Positions 39,073-50,217 of a DNA stretch of 64,000 nt are shown in pieces (positions within the stretch are counted from its first letter, which is position 1; each line of letters begins with the position of its first letter). Position numbers and translations under genes: made by a program. This DNA is from Aquibaculum sediminis (lineage in GTDB: Bacteria > Pseudomonadota > Alphaproteobacteria > Kiloniellales > DSM-21159), in assembly GCF_040712085.1 (NCBI RefSeq), contig NZ_JBFCVK010000005.1, positions 124,001 through 188,000 of the forward strand. The letters run 5' to 3'. Below the pieces are notes generated by a model. That model made no database searches. It worked only from the letters and a program-made list of their open reading frames with translations, and had not been told where the DNA came from.

Positions 39073-39654
39073 ATGGAAGTCATGGACACGCTCGAAGCTC
39101 TGCTCTCCCGCCGTTCTCCCCCTGCCCTCATGCCCGACCAGCCGCCCGAGCCGATGGTGCGCCGGGCGCTCGAGGCGGCGATCTGTGCGCCGGATCACGG
39201 CAAGCTGCGGCCCTGGCGCTTTCTGTTGCTGCGCGGAGACGAGCGCCAGCGGCTGGGCGATGCCATGGCGCAGGCTCTGGCGGCACGCGAACCGGATGCG
39301 CCCGAAAGTCTGCTCGAGAAGGAGCGCAACAAGCCGCTGCGTGCGCCCCTGATTATCACCACGGTGGCACGCCTGCAGCCCGATCACCCCAAGATCCCGG
39401 TCGAGGAGCAGCGCCAGGCGGTGGCCAGCGCCGCCTTTTCCATCATGCTGGCCATCCATGCCGAGAGCTGGGGGTGCCAGTGGAAGACCGGCGTGGCGGC
39501 GCGCGACCGCCGGGTGCTCGACGCCCTGGGCCTGGAAGCCAACGACGAGATCATCGGCTACCTCTATGTGGGCGCCCCGGCAGGCGTAGCCCCGCCGCGG
39601 CGGGCGATGGAAGTAGACGACTTCCTGCTGGAGCTGCCGCGCGAACCTGCCTGA
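39073..39654 (+). CDS. Nitroreductase family protein (YdjA-like)
   Basis: 193-residue FMN-dependent nitroreductase-fold oxidoreductase. The early SRRSPPALM motif (about 12-20), APDHGKLRPWRF near 39-50 and the late GYLYVGAPA are YdjA-family signatures. The length is that of the smallest, minimal nitroreductases. The start is at 39073 or 39082 (MDTLEAL). Physiological substrate is unknown. Confidence 0.9.
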   Translation: MEVMDTLEALLSRRSPPALMPDQPPEPMVRRALEAAICAPDHGKLRPWRFLLLRGDERQRLGDAMAQALAAREPDAPESLLEKERNKPLRAPLIITTVARLQPDHPKIPVEEQRQAVASAAFSIMLAIHAESWGCQWKTGVAARDRRVLDALGLEANDEIIGYLYVGAPAGVAPPRRAMEVDDFLLELPREPA

Positions 39655-39726
39655 GCCGAGGCCATTGACCTGCGCACCGGCATCGTTCAGCCTTTGTCCC
39701 GCAGGCCGCTCGCCGGCCTGACGCAT

Positions 39727-39832
39727 AACCGAGGGGAGCCCCGACAGGGGGCTGAGAAACCGACGGGCCCAAGGGGCCAGCGCGGTGACCCTGAGAACCT
39801 GATCCGGGTCATGCCGGCGAAGGGACGGGAAG
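39727..39832 (+). ncRNA. TPP (THI-box) riboswitch
   Basis: The leader of thiO contains the conserved TPP aptamer blocks: GGGGAGCC ... GGGGGCTGAGA (about 39732-39757), then GACCCTGAGAACCTGATC (39787-39804) and CCGGCGAAGGGA (39813-39825). The helices pair as expected: the 5' and 3' ends of the element and the pyrimidine and pyrophosphate arms. It should switch off the thiazole operon when TPP is plentiful. Confidence 0.95.
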
Positions 39833-39886
39833 AGTACCCATCCCGAAAGTCGCCGGATCTCCTGCACATGCGGAAGGAGGTCCAGT

Positions 39887-40906
39887 TTGTCGAAAGTGGA
39901 AGAGGTTACGGTGCTGGGGGCCGGCGTCGCGGGCCTCACCTGTGCCGTGACGCTGGCGGAACGCGGCTGCCGCGTCGCGGTGATCGAGCGCAGCGAGGCC
40001 CTGGGCGGGCAGGCCGCTTCCTGGCTTGCGGGCGGCATGCTCGCCCCCTGGTGCGAGCGGGAGTCGGCCGAGCCGCCGGTGGTCGCGCTGGGCCGGGAAG
40101 CCCTTGACTGGTGGCCCAAGCACTACCCGCCGACGAAGCGGGCGGGCAGTCTCATCCTCGCGCCGGGCCGCGACCTGCCTGAGCTGGAGCGTTTCGCGCG
40201 GCGCACCGAAGGCTTCGAGCGCGTAGACGCCGACGGAATCGCCGCCATGGAGCCGGACCTAGCCGGCCGTTTCCGCGCCGGGCTGCTGTTCCGGAAGGAA
40301 GCGCACCTGGACCCGCGCGCGGCGCTCTCCGCCCTTGCCGAGCGCCTGCAGGTGCTCGGCGGCACGATCCGCTTCGGCCGCGACGCTGCCGAGCATCGCG
40401 CCAGCGGCAGAGTGATAGACTGCCGCGGAATGGCTGCGCGGGACCGGTTGCACGACCTGCGCGGGGTGCGCGGCGAGATGCTGCTGCTGCGCAGCGGGGA
40501 GGTTAGCCTGTCCCGTCCGGTTCGCCTGCTGCACCCGCGCTTTCCACTCTATATCGTGCCGCGCGGCGAGGGGCTCTTCTTGGTCGGCGCCACCATGATC
40601 GAGAGCGACCGGCGCGGCCGGGTCACCGCGCGCTCCCTGGTCGAGCTGCTGAACGCCGCCTATGCGCTGCATCCCGCTTTCGCCGAGGCCGAGGTGGTGG
40701 AGACCGGCTGCGAGGTGCGCCCGGCTTTTCCCGACAACCTGCCGCGCATTCGCTGGCGGGACGGCCGCCTTTGCGTCAACGGCTGCTACCGCCACGGCTT
40801 CCTGCTGGCGCCTGCGCTCGCCCGCATGGCGGCAGACGCGCTGCTGAACGGCGCCCACTACCCGGAGGTGATGGATGAGGATCATGGTGAACGGCGAAGC
40901 GCGTGA
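39887..40906 (+). CDS. thiO: Glycine oxidase ThiO
   Basis: FAD enzyme that oxidises glycine to the imine used for thiazole formation. 339 residues from a TTG start placed 6 bases after AAGGAGG. The dinucleotide-binding GAGVAGLTCA lies near 9-18; VIERSEALGGQAASW and the C-terminal CVNGCYRHGFLLAPA are family features. It sits directly after the TPP riboswitch, and its 3' end overlaps thiS by 32 bases. Confidence 0.94.
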   Translation: MSKVEEVTVLGAGVAGLTCAVTLAERGCRVAVIERSEALGGQAASWLAGGMLAPWCERESAEPPVVALGREALDWWPKHYPPTKRAGSLILAPGRDLPELERFARRTEGFERVDADGIAAMEPDLAGRFRAGLLFRKEAHLDPRAALSALAERLQVLGGTIRFGRDAAEHRASGRVIDCRGMAARDRLHDLRGVRGEMLLLRSGEVSLSRPVRLLHPRFPLYIVPRGEGLFLVGATMIESDRRGRVTARSLVELLNAAYALHPAFAEAEVVETGCEVRPAFPDNLPRIRWRDGRLCVNGCYRHGFLLAPALARMAADALLNGAHYPEVMDEDHGERRSA

Positions 40907-41072
40907 GGTCGCAGGGCCGACGCTCGCGCAGACCCTGGAGGAGCTGGGCTATGGCGAAGCCAGGGTGGCCACGGCCGTCAACGGCGACGTCGCCCCCGCG
41001 TCGCGCCGCGGAGAAGTCACACTCAGCGAGGGCGACAGGCTGGAAGTGCTGGCGCCGATGAAGGGAGGCTGA
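40875..41072 (+). CDS. thiS: Sulfur carrier protein ThiS
   Basis: 65-residue ubiquitin-fold carrier. The C-terminal GG (PMKGG) is the point of adenylation and thiocarboxylation; VNGEARE and TVAVNGD-like TAVNGDVAP are the typical strands. It overlaps the end of thiO by 32 bases and is followed 3 bases later by thiG, as expected for a coupled operon. The activating enzyme ThiF and sulfur donor are not in the window. Confidence 0.95.
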   Translation: MRIMVNGEAREVAGPTLAQTLEELGYGEARVATAVNGDVAPASRRGEVTLSEGDRLEVLAPMKGG

Positions 41073-41075
41073 GCC

Positions 41076-41846
41076 ATGGAAGCCTACGGCGTCCACCTGC
41101 ATTCGCGCCTGCTGCTGGGGACCGCGCTCTACCCCTCGCCGGCGATCATGGCCGAGGCGGTGAAGGCATCGGGCGCGGAGGTGGTGACGGTCTCGCTGCG
41201 CCGCGAATCCGGGGCGGAGAAGGCGGGCCAGGGCTTCTGGTCGATCATCCGCGAGCTCGGCGTGCGGGTGCTTCCCAACACCGCCGGCTGCCACAGCGTC
41301 AAGGAGGCCGTCACCACGGCGCAGATGGCGCGCGAGCTTTTCAACACGCCCTGGATCAAGCTGGAGGTGATCGGCGACGACGATCTGCTGCAGCCGGACG
41401 TCTTCGGCCTGGTGGAGGCGGCGCGCATCCTCTGCAGCGAGGGATTCGAGGTCTTTCCCTACACGACCGACGACATCTGCGTCGCCGAGCGCCTGCTGGA
41501 GGCCGGCTGCCGGGTACTGATGCCCTGGGGCGCGCCGATCGGCTCCGGCGGCGGGCTCTACAACCCGCGCGCCCTGCGCAGCCTGCGCGCGCGCTTTCCC
41601 GACGTGCCGCTGGTGGTGGACGCCGGCATCGGCCGCCCCTCCCACGCCGTCGAGGCCATGGAACTGGGCTACGACGCCGTGCTGCTGAACACGGCCGTGG
41701 CCAGGGCCGGCGACCCCATCGCCATGGCCCGCGCGTTCCGGCTCGCCCTGGAGGCCGGCCGCCTCGGCTGGGAGGCCGAGCCGATCGAGGCCCGCGACCT
41801 GGCCTCGCCCTCGACCCCCGTCATGGGAATGGCCTTCCGGGACTGA
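41076..41846 (+). CDS. thiG: Thiazole synthase ThiG
   Basis: 256 residues. Condenses 1-deoxyxylulose 5-phosphate, ThiS-thiocarboxylate and dehydroglycine. The Schiff-base Lys region WIKLEVIGDD (about 92-101), PNTAGC near 66, and the phosphate-binding APIGSGGGL and VDAGIGRPS are standard. thiE and thiC are absent here, so the pyrimidine half and coupling are encoded elsewhere. The gene ends 121 bases from the pepN stop. Confidence 0.96.
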   Translation: MEAYGVHLHSRLLLGTALYPSPAIMAEAVKASGAEVVTVSLRRESGAEKAGQGFWSIIRELGVRVLPNTAGCHSVKEAVTTAQMARELFNTPWIKLEVIGDDDLLQPDVFGLVEAARILCSEGFEVFPYTTDDICVAERLLEAGCRVLMPWGAPIGSGGGLYNPRALRSLRARFPDVPLVVDAGIGRPSHAVEAMELGYDAVLLNTAVARAGDPIAMARAFRLALEAGRLGWEAEPIEARDLASPSTPVMGMAFRD

Positions 41847-41878
41847 CGCGAGGCGCCGACTCCAGGCCCCGGGGGCCT

Positions 41879-41958
41879 CGTCATCCTGAACACAGCGAAG
41901 GATCTCGCAGGGTGGAGCTCCAACGGCTCCAGATCCTTCGCTGGCGCTCAGGATGACG
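41879..41958. repeat. Long imperfect inverted repeat between thiG and pepN
   Basis: Two arms of about 27 bases (41879-41905, beginning CGTCATCCTGA, and 41931-41958, ending TCAGGATGACG) around a 25-base loop. The inner stem around CGAAGGATCT/AGATCCTTCG is perfect. This GTCATCCTGA...CGAAGGATCT type of palindrome occurs dispersed in intergenic regions of many bacteria. It could also terminate both convergent genes. Confidence 0.75.
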
Positions 41959-41967
41959 GTTTGCCCG

Positions 41968-44613
41968 TCACCCCAGTGCCTTGGTCGCGATCTCGTAGAC
42001 GTCACGAGAGAGCTTTGGCGCGGCCAGGATTCGCTGCAGCTCGGCCTGCATCTTCTCCTGGCGCCCTGCATCGAAGCGCCGCCAGCGGCCCAGCGGCGCC
42101 AAGAGGCGGGCGGCCACCTGGGGATTGAGCGCATCGAGCTTTAGCGTCAGTGCCGCGTGGAAGGCGTAGCCGCTGCCGTCGGCCGCGTGGTAGCGCAGCG
42201 GATTGGCAGCGATGAAGCTCCCGATCAGGGCCCGAACCTTGTTCGGCCGTTCCAGTGAGAAGGTCGGGTGCTGCATCAGCGCCTTCACCCGCTCCAGGGT
42301 GTCGGGCAAATCCGAGACCGCCTGGAGCGCAAACCACTTGTCCATCACCAGGGCGTCTTCCGCAAAACGCCGTTCGAAGTCGTCCAATGCCTCCTGGCGC
42401 TCCGGCAGGTCTAGATCCACCAGCAGCCGCAGGGCCGCCATGCGGTCGGTCATGTTGTCGGCCTGGCGGTAGTGCTCGATCAGGCGCGCGCGCTCCTGCG
42501 GCTCGGTCTCGGCAAAGACCGCCAGATAGGACAGCGCCGCATTGCGCAGGGCGCGCCGACCCGCCGCCTCGGCATCGGGGCTGTAGGGCGCGCTGTCGTT
42601 GAGGCGTTCATAGAGTTGCGCGAAATCCGAGCGCAGGGCTTCGGCCAGCGCCCGCTTGAGCGCCCCGCGCGCAGCGTGGATCGCCTCCACGTCCACCACC
42701 TCCATGCGCTCGGCCACATAGTCCTCGCTGGGTAGCGCCAGTGCCTCGGCCACGAAGGCCTGCTCCAGGCGTGAATCCGTCAGGATGGCGCGCATGGCCT
42801 CGATGAAGGCGGGATCCATAACCGGCTGCTCGCCCGCGCGCCAGGCCTTGCTGCCCTCAATCATCAGCGCGGTGGCGAAGTCCTGGCCCGCCTCCCAGCG
42901 CACGAAGGGGTCACTGTCGTGGGCCATCAAGAAGGCCTGCTCCGCGCCACCCTGCTCGGCCCGGACGGTGATCGGCGCCGAGAAGGCGCGGTTGAGCGAC
43001 AGCGCTGCAGGCTCGGGCAGCCCCTCGAAGCGAAAGCTCTGGCGTTCCTCGCGCAGCGGCAGCACCAGCGTCTCTGCCGCCGGTCCCTCGCCGAGCGCAA
43101 GCGGAATGCCGCGGCCCTGCCCGTCCAGCAGGCCGATCGCCAGCGGAATGTGCAGCGGCTCCTTGGTCTCCTGCCCCGGCGTCGGCCGCGTGGTCTGGGT
43201 GACGGCCAGGTCGTAGGAGCCGCGTTCCCGGTCATAGCGCCCGCTGACCTGGACCTCGGGCGTGCCCGCCTGCCCGTACCAGCGCTTGAAGCGCTCAAGA
43301 TCGGCACCGTTGGCGTCGGCCATGGCGGCCACGAAGTCGTCGCAGGTGACAGCCTGGCCATCATGCCGCTCCACATAGAGCTTCATGCCCTTCTGGAAGC
43401 CCGCTTCGCCCAGAAGACCGTGCAGCATGCGGATCACTTCCGCGCCCTTCTCGTAGATCGTGGCCGTGTAGAAGTTGTTGATCTCGATGTAGGAATCCGG
43501 CCGCACCGGATGCGCAAGCGGACCTGCATCCTCGGGGAACTGGGCCGCGCGCAGGCGGCGCACATCCTGGATGCGCTTCACCGGCCGTGAGCGCATGTCG
43601 GAGGAGAACTCCTGATCCCGGAAGACCGTCAGCCCCTCCTTCAGCGAGAGCTGGAACCAGTCGCGGCAGGTGATGCGGTTGCCGGTCCAGTTGTGGAAAT
43701 ACTCGTGCGCCACAACGGTCTCGATCCCCGCATAGTCGGCGTCGGTCGCCGTTTCGGGGTCGGCCAGGATGTACTTGTCGTTGAAGACGTTGAGCGACTT
43801 GTTCTCCATCGCCCCCATGTTGAAGTCGCTGACCGCCACAACATTGAAGAGGTCCAGGTCGTACTCCAACCCGAAGCGTTCCTCGTCCCAGCGCAGGGAA
43901 CGCTCCAGCACGTCCATGGCATAGCCGGTGCGCCCCTCCTTGCCGTGCTCCACGAAGATGCGCAGACGCACCGGACGCCCGGATCGGGTTTCCACCACAC
44001 GCTCGTTGCAGGCGAGATCGCCGGCCACCAGGGCAAAGAGGTAACTGGGCTTGGGGAAGGGATCCTCCCAGACGGCATAGTGGCGGTCATCGCCCAGATC
44101 CCCCTCCTCCACCAGGTTGCCGTTGGACAGCAGCAGCGGGCAGCTCGCGCGATCGGCCCGCAGCGTGGTGCGATAGGTCGCCATCACGTCGGGGCGGTCG
44201 AGGAAGTAGGTGATGCGCCGAAAGCCCTCCGCCTCGCACTGGGTGCAGAAGACGTCGTTCGAGACATAGAGCCCGGAGAGCTGGGTGTTCGCCCTGGGAT
44301 TGATCGCGGTCTCGATCTCCAGGGTGAAGGCCTCGGGCGGCTTGTGCAGCGTCAGGCTATCGGCGTCGAGGCTGTAGGCGCTGTCGGGCAAGGGCTCGCC
44401 GTTCAGGCTGATCGCGCGCAGGTCCAACTCCTCACCACGGAGCACAAGCGGCCGGATGCCCTGGCTGCGCTCATGGTCGCTGCGCAGCGTGAGGCGCGAG
44501 CGCACAATCGTTTGCTCCGCGCCGAGTTCGAACGCCAGGTCGACGTGCTCGATGCGATAGTCGGGCGGGCGATAGTCTTCGCGACGGATGACCTGCGGCT
44601 GCTGGCTCGTCAT
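41968..44613 (-). CDS. pepN: Aminopeptidase N (M1 family, PepN type)
   Basis: 881-residue cytoplasmic zinc aminopeptidase. The M1 signatures are GAMENKS (near residue 270) and HEYFHNWTGNRITCRDWF (near 305), with the downstream zinc Glu in KEGLTVFRD. An alternative start 5 codons upstream exists. The length matches the proteobacterial PepN group. It takes N-terminal residues from peptides. Single leftward gene. Confidence 0.96.
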   Translation of the reverse strand: MTSQQPQVIRREDYRPPDYRIEHVDLAFELGAEQTIVRSRLTLRSDHERSQGIRPLVLRGEELDLRAISLNGEPLPDSAYSLDADSLTLHKPPEAFTLEIETAINPRANTQLSGLYVSNDVFCTQCEAEGFRRITYFLDRPDVMATYRTTLRADRASCPLLLSNGNLVEEGDLGDDRHYAVWEDPFPKPSYLFALVAGDLACNERVVETRSGRPVRLRIFVEHGKEGRTGYAMDVLERSLRWDEERFGLEYDLDLFNVVAVSDFNMGAMENKSLNVFNDKYILADPETATDADYAGIETVVAHEYFHNWTGNRITCRDWFQLSLKEGLTVFRDQEFSSDMRSRPVKRIQDVRRLRAAQFPEDAGPLAHPVRPDSYIEINNFYTATIYEKGAEVIRMLHGLLGEAGFQKGMKLYVERHDGQAVTCDDFVAAMADANGADLERFKRWYGQAGTPEVQVSGRYDRERGSYDLAVTQTTRPTPGQETKEPLHIPLAIGLLDGQGRGIPLALGEGPAAETLVLPLREERQSFRFEGLPEPAALSLNRAFSAPITVRAEQGGAEQAFLMAHDSDPFVRWEAGQDFATALMIEGSKAWRAGEQPVMDPAFIEAMRAILTDSRLEQAFVAEALALPSEDYVAERMEVVDVEAIHAARGALKRALAEALRSDFAQLYERLNDSAPYSPDAEAAGRRALRNAALSYLAVFAETEPQERARLIEHYRQADNMTDRMAALRLLVDLDLPERQEALDDFERRFAEDALVMDKWFALQAVSDLPDTLERVKALMQHPTFSLERPNKVRALIGSFIAANPLRYHAADGSGYAFHAALTLKLDALNPQVAARLLAPLGRWRRFDAGRQEKMQAELQRILAAPKLSRDVYEIATKALG

Positions 44614-44655
44614 GGGGGCTTGCTCCAAAAAAATCCGAAACCCGGAAAGGCTGTT

Positions 44656-45939
44656 TCAGCCGCGCGCGCCGGAAAAGCGCCGCGCGGCATAGGGTGTGAT
44701 GTCAATGTCGCTCGGCTGGCTGGCGGCAATCCGCGCCACCAGATCACCGGTAATGGCGGAAAGCGTCAATCCCAGATGGCCATGCCCGAAGGCGTGAATG
44801 ATGCGGGGATCACGGGCCGAGCGGCCGATCACCGGCAAGGAATCGGGCGTCGAGGGCCGCCAGCCCATCCACTCGCGGGTCACCCGCTCCCCCAACCCCG
44901 GCAGCAGCGCCTGCGCCCGCGGAAGCAGACGGCGGATGCGCCGGAAATCCGGCTCCGCCTCGATGCCTGCAAATTCGACACCACTGGTCAGGCGGATGCC
45001 GTCCGCCATGGGCGCCAGCACAAAGCCCTCGTCGACGAAGTAGGTCGGCCGGCGCAGTTCAACCTGGCTCTCGGGCTCGAGATTGAGATGGTAGCCGCGC
45101 TCGGTATCGAGCGGAATGCGCTCTCCCCAGCCGCGCGCCAGCCGGGCCGACCAGGCCCCGGCGGCCAGGACCACCAGGTCGGCCTCGTGGCGGCCCTGAT
45201 CCGTGACCACGATGCGCCGTTCGCCGTCGGGCCGCTCGATGGACTTCACCCGCTCCTGCAGTATGCGTCCGCCGTTGCGCAGCACGGCCCCGGCATAGGC
45301 CTGGGCAAGACCGCCGGGATCGCGGCAGGAGGCGGCCTCGCTGGAGAGGATGCCGCCGGCAAAGTTTGGAGCGATCCCGGGCTCCAGTTGCCGGACTTCC
45401 TCCGGCGAAAGCAGTTCGAAGGCACTGTCGTTCGCCCGCATCAACGCCTGGTCGGCTGCGGTGGCGTCGAAGCTCGCCTGGCTGCGGTAGAGCTTGAGCC
45501 AGCCCACCGGGCGCACGAGGTCTTCCGCATCGGCCAGCTTCAGCAAGGGCCGATGGGCGCGATAGGCTGGGTTCGACAGGGCCGAGAGATCGCGCGCGAT
45601 CCGCTGCACCCGATTGGGCCTGCTGGCCTCGAGAAAGCGCAGCATCCAGGGGGCAAAGCGCGGCAAATAGGAGCAGCGGATCTTCAGCGGACTCATGGGA
45701 TCGAGCAGCATGCGCGGAACGCTGCGCCAGAGTCCGGGCGTGGCGGTGGGAACGGCGGCACCGGTGACGATGCCGCCGGCGTTGCCGAAGGAGGTGGCGG
45801 TGCCCGGCGGACGCGGATCCACCAGCGTGACGCGAAAGCCCCGCTGCTGCAGTTGCAGCGCGGTCGCCGCGCCGACGATCCCGGCGCCGATCAGCAGACA
45901 ATGAGGCTCGGGCGGCAAGGAAGGCGCGGCAGTCGACAT
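44656..45939 (-). CDS. FAD-dependent D-amino acid dehydrogenase-like oxidoreductase
   Basis: 427 residues of the DAO/DadA type. The FAD motif is LIGAGIVGAATALQLQQRG (about 16-34), and the C-terminal GHGHLGLTLSAITG signature is typical of DadA. TSFGNAGGI near residue 51 is also family-specific. It oxidatively deaminates D-amino acids in the inner membrane or cytoplasm. The start at 45939 follows GAGGCG... weakly; the frame extends upstream to 46218 without plausible coding. Confidence 0.87.
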   Translation of the reverse strand: MSTAAPSLPPEPHCLLIGAGIVGAATALQLQQRGFRVTLVDPRPPGTATSFGNAGGIVTGAAVPTATPGLWRSVPRMLLDPMSPLKIRCSYLPRFAPWMLRFLEASRPNRVQRIARDLSALSNPAYRAHRPLLKLADAEDLVRPVGWLKLYRSQASFDATAADQALMRANDSAFELLSPEEVRQLEPGIAPNFAGGILSSEAASCRDPGGLAQAYAGAVLRNGGRILQERVKSIERPDGERRIVVTDQGRHEADLVVLAAGAWSARLARGWGERIPLDTERGYHLNLEPESQVELRRPTYFVDEGFVLAPMADGIRLTSGVEFAGIEAEPDFRRIRRLLPRAQALLPGLGERVTREWMGWRPSTPDSLPVIGRSARDPRIIHAFGHGHLGLTLSAITGDLVARIAASQPSDIDITPYAARRFSGARG

Positions 45940-46182
45940 GAGGCGGGAATGTCCTTGGACGAAGAGGTGGGCGCCGCAACCATAGCGGCCCCGGCCTGCC
46001 GCCGTCGACCGGCTCCGTGAAATAGCCATTACGCGGGGCCATCGCGCGAGGAGGTGGCTTGACCCTGTACCTCTGGGGGCGGCAGTCTCGAGGCCTATCC
46101 ATTGTCCCGGTGACAGCGTGTCAACCACTCCCCTCGCTTCCAATCTGATCCCCGGTGGCCGTCCTGCGCGGCCCGACGCGGC

Positions 46183-47462
46183 ATGACGTCCGAAGAGGTG
46201 GGCCAGAGGCCCGCACACCGCCCAAGCGTACCGTCCTGGCTGCCCTGGCTGATCTGGTCTCTAGGCGCGCTCTTTTTCTGCTACGGCTTCTTCCAGCGCA
46301 TGGCGCCCAGCGTGATCATTGATCCGCTGATGCGCGATTTCGCCGTGGGGGCGGCCGTGCTCGGCAACCTCTCGGCCATCTACTTCTACGCCTATGCCGG
46401 GCTGCAGATACCTGTGGGCCTGCTGGCGGATGCCTGGGGGCCGCGGCGGCTGCTGACCGCTGGCGCACTGTGCTGCGGCGCCGGCAGCCTGCTCTTCGCG
46501 CTGGCCCCTGATCTGAACATCGCCTATCTCGGCCGCCTGCTGGTCGGCGTGGGCGCGGCGGCCAGCTTCGTGGGCACGCTCAAGCTGGCGACCAACTGGT
46601 TTCCCGCCTCCCGCTTCGCGCAGCTCACCGGCATGACCATGGCGGCGGGCATGCTCGGCGGTGTCGGCGGCCAGGTACCGCTGGCGGCAGCCGTGGAGTG
46701 GTTCGGCTGGCGCAGCACCTTGGCTGCAGCCGCAGCCGGCGGGTTGATCCTGGCCGTCCTGCTTTGGACGATCGTGCGCGACCGCAAGCCCGATGCACCG
46801 GCGCCGCGCTTTACCGGCGGTGCGGCGCCGCGCGGCGGGCTGCGCCTGGTCTTGCGGATGCCGCAGCAGTGGCTGCTTGCCTTCCTGGGCGGGGCCATGA
46901 CCGCGCCCATGCTCGCCTTCGCCGGGCTCTGGGGCGTGGCCTGGCTGATGCAGATCCACGGCATGACCCGCCCGGAGGCCGCAAGCCACACCTCCCTGCT
47001 GCTGATCGGATGGGCCATTGGCTCTCCCTTGGCCGGGGCGCTGGCCGACCGCATCGGACGCCGGCTGCCGATCCTGCGCGCGGGAGCCCTGATCGGCCTC
47101 TGCTGCCTGATGCTCCTGCTCTACGTCCCGGGCCTGCCCAGTCCGATCTTCCTGGCGCTATTCCTGATCGCGGGCATTGGCTTGAGCGCGACGGCGGTGA
47201 CCTTCGCGGTGGCACGGGAGATCACGCCCACGCACGCGGTTGGCGCGGCCTATGGTCTGCTCAACGGTGCGGTGGTGGGCGGTGGGGCGCTCTTTCAGCC
47301 GCTGCTGGGCCTGCTGCTCGACCTGCAGTGGGACGGCCGCATGGTCGAGGGGGCGCCGATCTACAGCGCCCGGGCCTTCGATCTTGCATTCCTGTCGCTT
47401 GCGGTGTTCCTCCTGCTGGCCTTGTTGGCAAGTCTGCTGCTGAGCGAAACGCGAGGGAAGCG

Positions 47463-47466
<4 letters not shown>
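46183..47466 (+). CDS. MFS transporter
   Basis: 427 residues with twelve predicted membrane segments. The loop signature GLLADAWGPRRLL (about 86-98) and the repeat ALADRIGRRLPIL after TM8 identify MFS. It overlaps the glycerate kinase gene by 4 bases, so its cargo is plausibly a glycerate- or tartronate-related acid. That is an inference from context. Confidence 0.88.
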
Positions 47467-48755
<1,289 letters not shown>

Positions 48756-48784
48756 CCTTCAACACAACATTCCGGGGCTCCTGC

Positions 48785-50200
48785 ATGAGACGCGCACGTA
48801 ACGCCAAGATCGTCGCCACCCTTGGGCCGGCGAGCAGCGATCCCGAAGCCATTCGCCGCCTCTTCGAGGCCGGTGCCGATGTCTTCCGGCTCAACTTCAG
48901 CCACGGCACCCAGGAAGACCACCGGCGAAACTTCGACACGCTGCGCGCGCTCGAGCGCGACAGCGGGCGACCGATTTCCATCCTGCAGGACCTGCAAGGC
49001 CCCAAGCTGCGCGTCGGTCGCCTCGAAGGCGGAAAGGTCACGCTCGAAAAGGGCAGCCACTTCCGGCTCGATCTGGATGAGACGCCCGGCACCGCCGCAC
49101 GGGCGCCGCTGCCGCATCCGGAGATCTTCGCCGCCCTGCAGGAAGGCGCCACCATCCTGCTCGACGATGGCCGCCTCTATCTGGAAGTGATCGAGGCCGC
49201 AGCGGATCACGCCAAGACCCGGGTCGTCGTGGGGGGCACTTTGGGCGAGCGCAAGGGCGTCAACGTCCCCTCGGTGGTGCTGCCCATCTCGCCGCTCACC
49301 CCCAAGGACCGCGACGACCTCGCCTTCGGGCTGGAGATGGGCGTCGACTGGGTGGCGCTCTCTTTCGTGCAGCGCCCCGAAGACGTGGCCGAGCTGCGCA
49401 AGCTGGTAGCCGGCCGCGCCGCCATCATGATCAAGGTGGAAAAGCCCGCCGCCGTGGATTGCCTCGAGCAGCTGCTGGAGCTGGCGGACGGCGCCATGGT
49501 CGCGCGCGGCGACCTGGGGGTCGAGATGGCCCCCGAAGAGGTTCCCGGCATCCAGAAGGACATCATCCGCGCCTGCCGCCTGGCCGGCAAGCCGGTGGTG
49601 GTGGCGACCCAGATGTTGGACTCGATGGTCCATGCCCCGGCACCGACCCGCGCCGAAGCCTCGGACGTCGCCACGGCCATCTACGACGGCGCCGACGCCG
49701 TGATGCTCTCTGCCGAGTCGGCCGCAGGCGATTATCCGGTGGAAGCGGTGGCCATGATGTGCCGCATTATCGAGCGCACCGAACGCGACCGCTCCTATCG
49801 CGCCATCGTGGAAGCCCTGCACCCCGAGCCGGAGCCCAACGCCGCCGATGCCATTTCCGAGGCCGCGGCCCAGGTGGCGACGACCATCTCGGCAGCGGCA
49901 ATCGTCACCTACACCACCAGCGGCTCCACCGCCCTGCGCGCCGCCCGACGCCGTCCCACGGCGCCCATCCTGCTTCTGACGTCCCAGCGCAAGACGGCCC
50001 GGCGCCTGGTGCTGCTCTGGGGCGCCCATGCGGTGCATACCGCCGACGTCTCCTCCTTCCCGGAGATGGTGGAGAAGGCGGCCGACATCGCCCGGCGCGA
50101 AGGCTTCGCCCAGGCGGGCTCCAAGCTGGTGATCACCGCCGGCGTGCCCTTCGGCACCCCCGGCGCCACCAACGTGCTGCGTATCGCCTGGGTGGAGTGA
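48785..50200 (+). CDS. pyk: Pyruvate kinase
   Basis: 471 residues; last step of glycolysis, making ATP from PEP and ADP. N-terminal KIVATLGPASSD, the signature IMIKVEKPAAVDCLEQLLELADG (with the catalytic Lys), GDLGVEM and ATQMLDSM are visible. The C-terminal allosteric domain (about 345-470) is present. The start is 29 bases after the glycerate kinase stop and probably shares its transcript. Confidence 0.97.
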   Translation: MRRARNAKIVATLGPASSDPEAIRRLFEAGADVFRLNFSHGTQEDHRRNFDTLRALERDSGRPISILQDLQGPKLRVGRLEGGKVTLEKGSHFRLDLDETPGTAARAPLPHPEIFAALQEGATILLDDGRLYLEVIEAAADHAKTRVVVGGTLGERKGVNVPSVVLPISPLTPKDRDDLAFGLEMGVDWVALSFVQRPEDVAELRKLVAGRAAIMIKVEKPAAVDCLEQLLELADGAMVARGDLGVEMAPEEVPGIQKDIIRACRLAGKPVVVATQMLDSMVHAPAPTRAEASDVATAIYDGADAVMLSAESAAGDYPVEAVAMMCRIIERTERDRSYRAIVEALHPEPEPNAADAISEAAAQVATTISAAAIVTYTTSGSTALRAARRRPTAPILLLTSQRKTARRLVLLWGAHAVHTADVSSFPEMVEKAADIARREGFAQAGSKLVITAGVPFGTPGATNVLRIAWVE

Positions 50201-50217
50201 GGCTAGTGCAGATCGGT

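Noticed and set aside
43693..46020. 775-codon rightward frame opposite pepN and the DadA-like gene
   Set aside because: It spans two well-supported opposite-strand genes and contains no domain.
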